The notes under the pieces were generated by a model. The model saw only the letters and a list, made by a program, of their open reading frames with translations. It was not told the origin of the DNA and did not search any database. Made by a program: the position numbers and the translations under genes. From Bradyrhizobium sp. CSA112 (GTDB lineage: Bacteria > Pseudomonadota > Alphaproteobacteria > Rhizobiales > Xanthobacteraceae): a DNA stretch of 64,000 nt. Below, one piece after another: positions 62,387 through 64,000 of the stretch. Numbering within the stretch: the stretch's first letter is position 1; every line of letters starts with the position of its first letter. Location of the stretch: NCBI RefSeq assembly GCF_029051645.1, contig NZ_JAACFS010000028.1:41779-105778 (forward strand). Reading direction: 5' to 3'.

Positions 62387-63403
62387 ATGAAACAAATGGC
62401 TCGATCGTTGGATGCACTGCGTGGACGGTGGCGTGCCCTGCGTGGCGTAGCAGCCGTTACCATCAGCCTGATATGTCTTGCGCCCTCCCTTGCCACCGCG
62501 CAGGCCTATCCGAACAGGCCGATCCGGCTGCTGCACGGCTTTGCGGCGGGCGGCGCCGCCGACACCATGGCACGCATCGTCTCGGATCGGCTTTCCAAGC
62601 GGCTGGGACAGCCGGTGCTGGTGGAAGCCAAACCGGGCGCCGGCGGCAATCTCGCGGCGGACGCCGTCGCCAAATCCGCGCCGGACGGTTACACGATCGG
62701 CCTCGTCACGGGCGCGCACGCGATTTCGGGTGCACTCTACAAGCAGCTCGCCTATAGCCCCACCGACAGTTTCGATATGCTGTCGACGATGGTGTATTAC
62801 GCGCTGGTGATCGCGGTTCGCGCCGACCATAAGGCGAAGACGCTGGCGGACCTGATTGCGATGGCGAAAGCGAAGCCCGATGACCTGAGCTACGGCTCGG
62901 TCGGTTTCGGCAGCACGCACCACCTCGCCGGCGAGCTGTTGAACATCACCGCCGGGACGAAGATGGTGCACGTCCCCTATCGCGGTGACTCACTGACCGT
63001 CACCTCCCTGCTCGCCGGAGACGTTCCCGTGATCGTCGGAACAACCGTGCTGCTCGCCGGCCAGATCGAAAGCGGCGCCATTCGTGGTCTTGCGGTCACC
63101 TCGCCAGCACGCACCAAGCTGCTGCCGAACGTGCCGTCCGCGCAGGAGGCCGGCGTCAAGGGTTTCGACGTGCGGACCTGGGCCGGATTGCTGGTCCCCA
63201 AGGGCACTCCGCCCGATATCGTGAAGCGGCTGAACGCGGAGATCCAGTCGATGCTGGCCGATCCCGCCACGAAGACAGCGCTTGAAACCGCGACCGGCGG
63301 CGAGGCACGAAGCAGCACGCCGGAGGAGATGCGATCGCTGATATCAGCAGAAATCGACAGGTGGTCGAAGGTCATCAACGACGCCGGCATTCCGCGCATT
63401 TGA
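62387..63403 (+). CDS. Bug/TctC-family periplasmic substrate-binding protein
   Basis: 338 residues. Signal peptide (LRGVAAVTISLICLAPSLATAQA), then AYPNRPIRLLHGFAAGGAADTMAR, the Bug-family mature start. It would bind an aromatic or dicarboxylic acid for uptake. No tctA/tctB nearby. Last gene of the plus-strand unit. Confidence 0.9.
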   Translation: MKQMARSLDALRGRWRALRGVAAVTISLICLAPSLATAQAYPNRPIRLLHGFAAGGAADTMARIVSDRLSKRLGQPVLVEAKPGAGGNLAADAVAKSAPDGYTIGLVTGAHAISGALYKQLAYSPTDSFDMLSTMVYYALVIAVRADHKAKTLADLIAMAKAKPDDLSYGSVGFGSTHHLAGELLNITAGTKMVHVPYRGDSLTVTSLLAGDVPVIVGTTVLLAGQIESGAIRGLAVTSPARTKLLPNVPSAQEAGVKGFDVRTWAGLLVPKGTPPDIVKRLNAEIQSMLADPATKTALETATGGEARSSTPEEMRSLISAEIDRWSKVINDAGIPRI

Positions 63404-63763
63404 GCGGCTTACGAGGTGCCGTAGCCCGGATGGCGCGCAGCGTAATCCAGGAAAGCTTGACCGCTGTGAGACTGTCCCGGATTTCGCTTCGCTCCATCCG
63501 GGCTTCTGTAACGGGCCTCGATTAGTCAATCCCTTTTGCGTCATCCGCTCGCCGGAAACCTGCTTCTGTACGGGATCGGCGCAAGGCCGTCGCCTGATGG
63601 GGTTCGTAAGAGGATAGGTCGGCCAATCTACGGAAAGCGTGATCATATCGCTCGATATGTCGACAACCCGGATGTCGGCCTGACCTGATCCATCGTCCCG
63701 GCGAAGGGACTTCGCTTCGGGAAGGCTGGTGTCGTGACCCGCCCGAAACCTTGTTGTTCCTCC
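63404..63763. other. Gap between Bug gene and IS110 (360 bp)
   Basis: No gene. Contains the repeat at 63421-63507. The left end of the IS110-family element should lie in the second half, but IS110 ends lack clear terminal inverted repeats and I could not place it. Confidence 0.4.
63421..63507. repeat. Palindromic intergenic repeat, family H
   Basis: GTAGCCCGGATGG...CCATCCGGGCTTC with CGCAGCG inside. Arms about 13 bp with further imperfect pairing. A type common in Rhizobiales. Confidence 0.8.
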
Positions 63764-64000
63764 TTAAGCCGTTGCAGCGGTTGCCTTGGCGAGCGGATTG
63801 AAGGGCACGCTGTCCTTGAGCATGCGATGCATGATCACGGCGAGCTTGCGCGCCAGCGCAACTTTGGCCTTGTTCATGCCAGCACGCTTGGCGATCCGCA
63901 TCGCCCAGCTCTTAAGCTGCGAGCACCCCTTGACCGGCTTCGTCAGCATGATGTGAGCGGCCTGGTAGAGCGCCTCGCGTACGGAGGCGTCGCCGATCTT
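63764..64000 (-). mobile_element. IS110-family transposase, C-terminal part (runs off right edge)
   Basis: About 78 residues are visible, ending KATAATA. The stretch IGDASVREALYQAAHIMLTK and KSWAMRIAKRAGMNKAKVALARKLAVIMHRM are the C-terminal Tnp_IS110 (transposase_20) signature. The catalytic N-terminal RuvC-like domain lies outside the window. The frame is open to the edge, so it may be intact. Confidence 0.9.

Noticed and set aside
61439..62971. 510-codon minus-strand frame
   Set aside because: Antisense to the dioxygenase and Bug genes, both with clear family motifs.

Overview
The window is a high-GC chromosomal segment of an alphaproteobacterium, most likely Bradyrhizobium or a close relative. 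The evidence is the SciP/FlbD flagellar wiring, a Rhodobacter-type PmtA, several Bug/TctC and branched-chain-type binding proteins, DUF2336, DUF3309 and DUF4112 proteins, and many short palindromic intergenic repeats of the kind common in that group. The genus is inferred from gene content, not from a search.

Layout. 1-9.1 kb: assimilatory nitrate reduction, with nasA-nirD-nirB on the minus strand and a divergent NarK-type transporter plus a phosphatase/kinase fusion. The shared 651 bp promoter region carries sigma54-type elements and hexaloop RNA hairpins. 9.2-18 kb: a branched-chain-type ABC transporter operon (binding protein, two permeases, two normal ATPases, one ATPase with no signature motif) ending in an aldehyde dehydrogenase gene, divergent from an RpiR regulator and an SDR. 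A PilZ gene follows. 18.3-26.3 kb: a seven-gene catabolic operon (aldolase, cupin-like protein, DUF6282, esterase-like hydrolase, Bug protein, SDR, aldehyde dehydrogenase) divergent from an IclR regulator, with a perfect palindrome between them. 26.5-29.1 kb: tRNA-Met, a secreted proline-rich protein, pmtA and mnmA.

29.4-37.6 kb: flagellar genes fliK-flgD, sciP, fliF-fliG-fliH-fliN-flbD, with a sigma54 promoter before fliK and CtrA-like sites before sciP and fliF. 37.6-52.2 kb: a housekeeping and small-gene region (LLM flavin oxidoreductase, RecD-like helicase, msrA, msrB, purA, ybaK and many small hypothetical genes) with eight palindromic repeats. 52.5-57.7 kb: EamA exporter, an MDR gene with its LysR regulator, an MlaD-type protein and an FMN lactate-dehydrogenase-like enzyme.

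57.9-63.4 kb: a second catabolic cluster (FAH hydrolase, DUF1185, GntR regulator, MDR, extradiol-type dioxygenase, Bug protein). The same 12-bp palindrome stands in both of its divergent promoters, which suggests a small GntR regulon. The window ends in the C-terminal part of an IS110-family transposase.

Taken together, the window is a nitrogen-assimilation locus, a flagellar basal-body/regulatory locus, and three locally regulated catabolic or transport islands. No CRISPR array, rRNA or prophage was seen.
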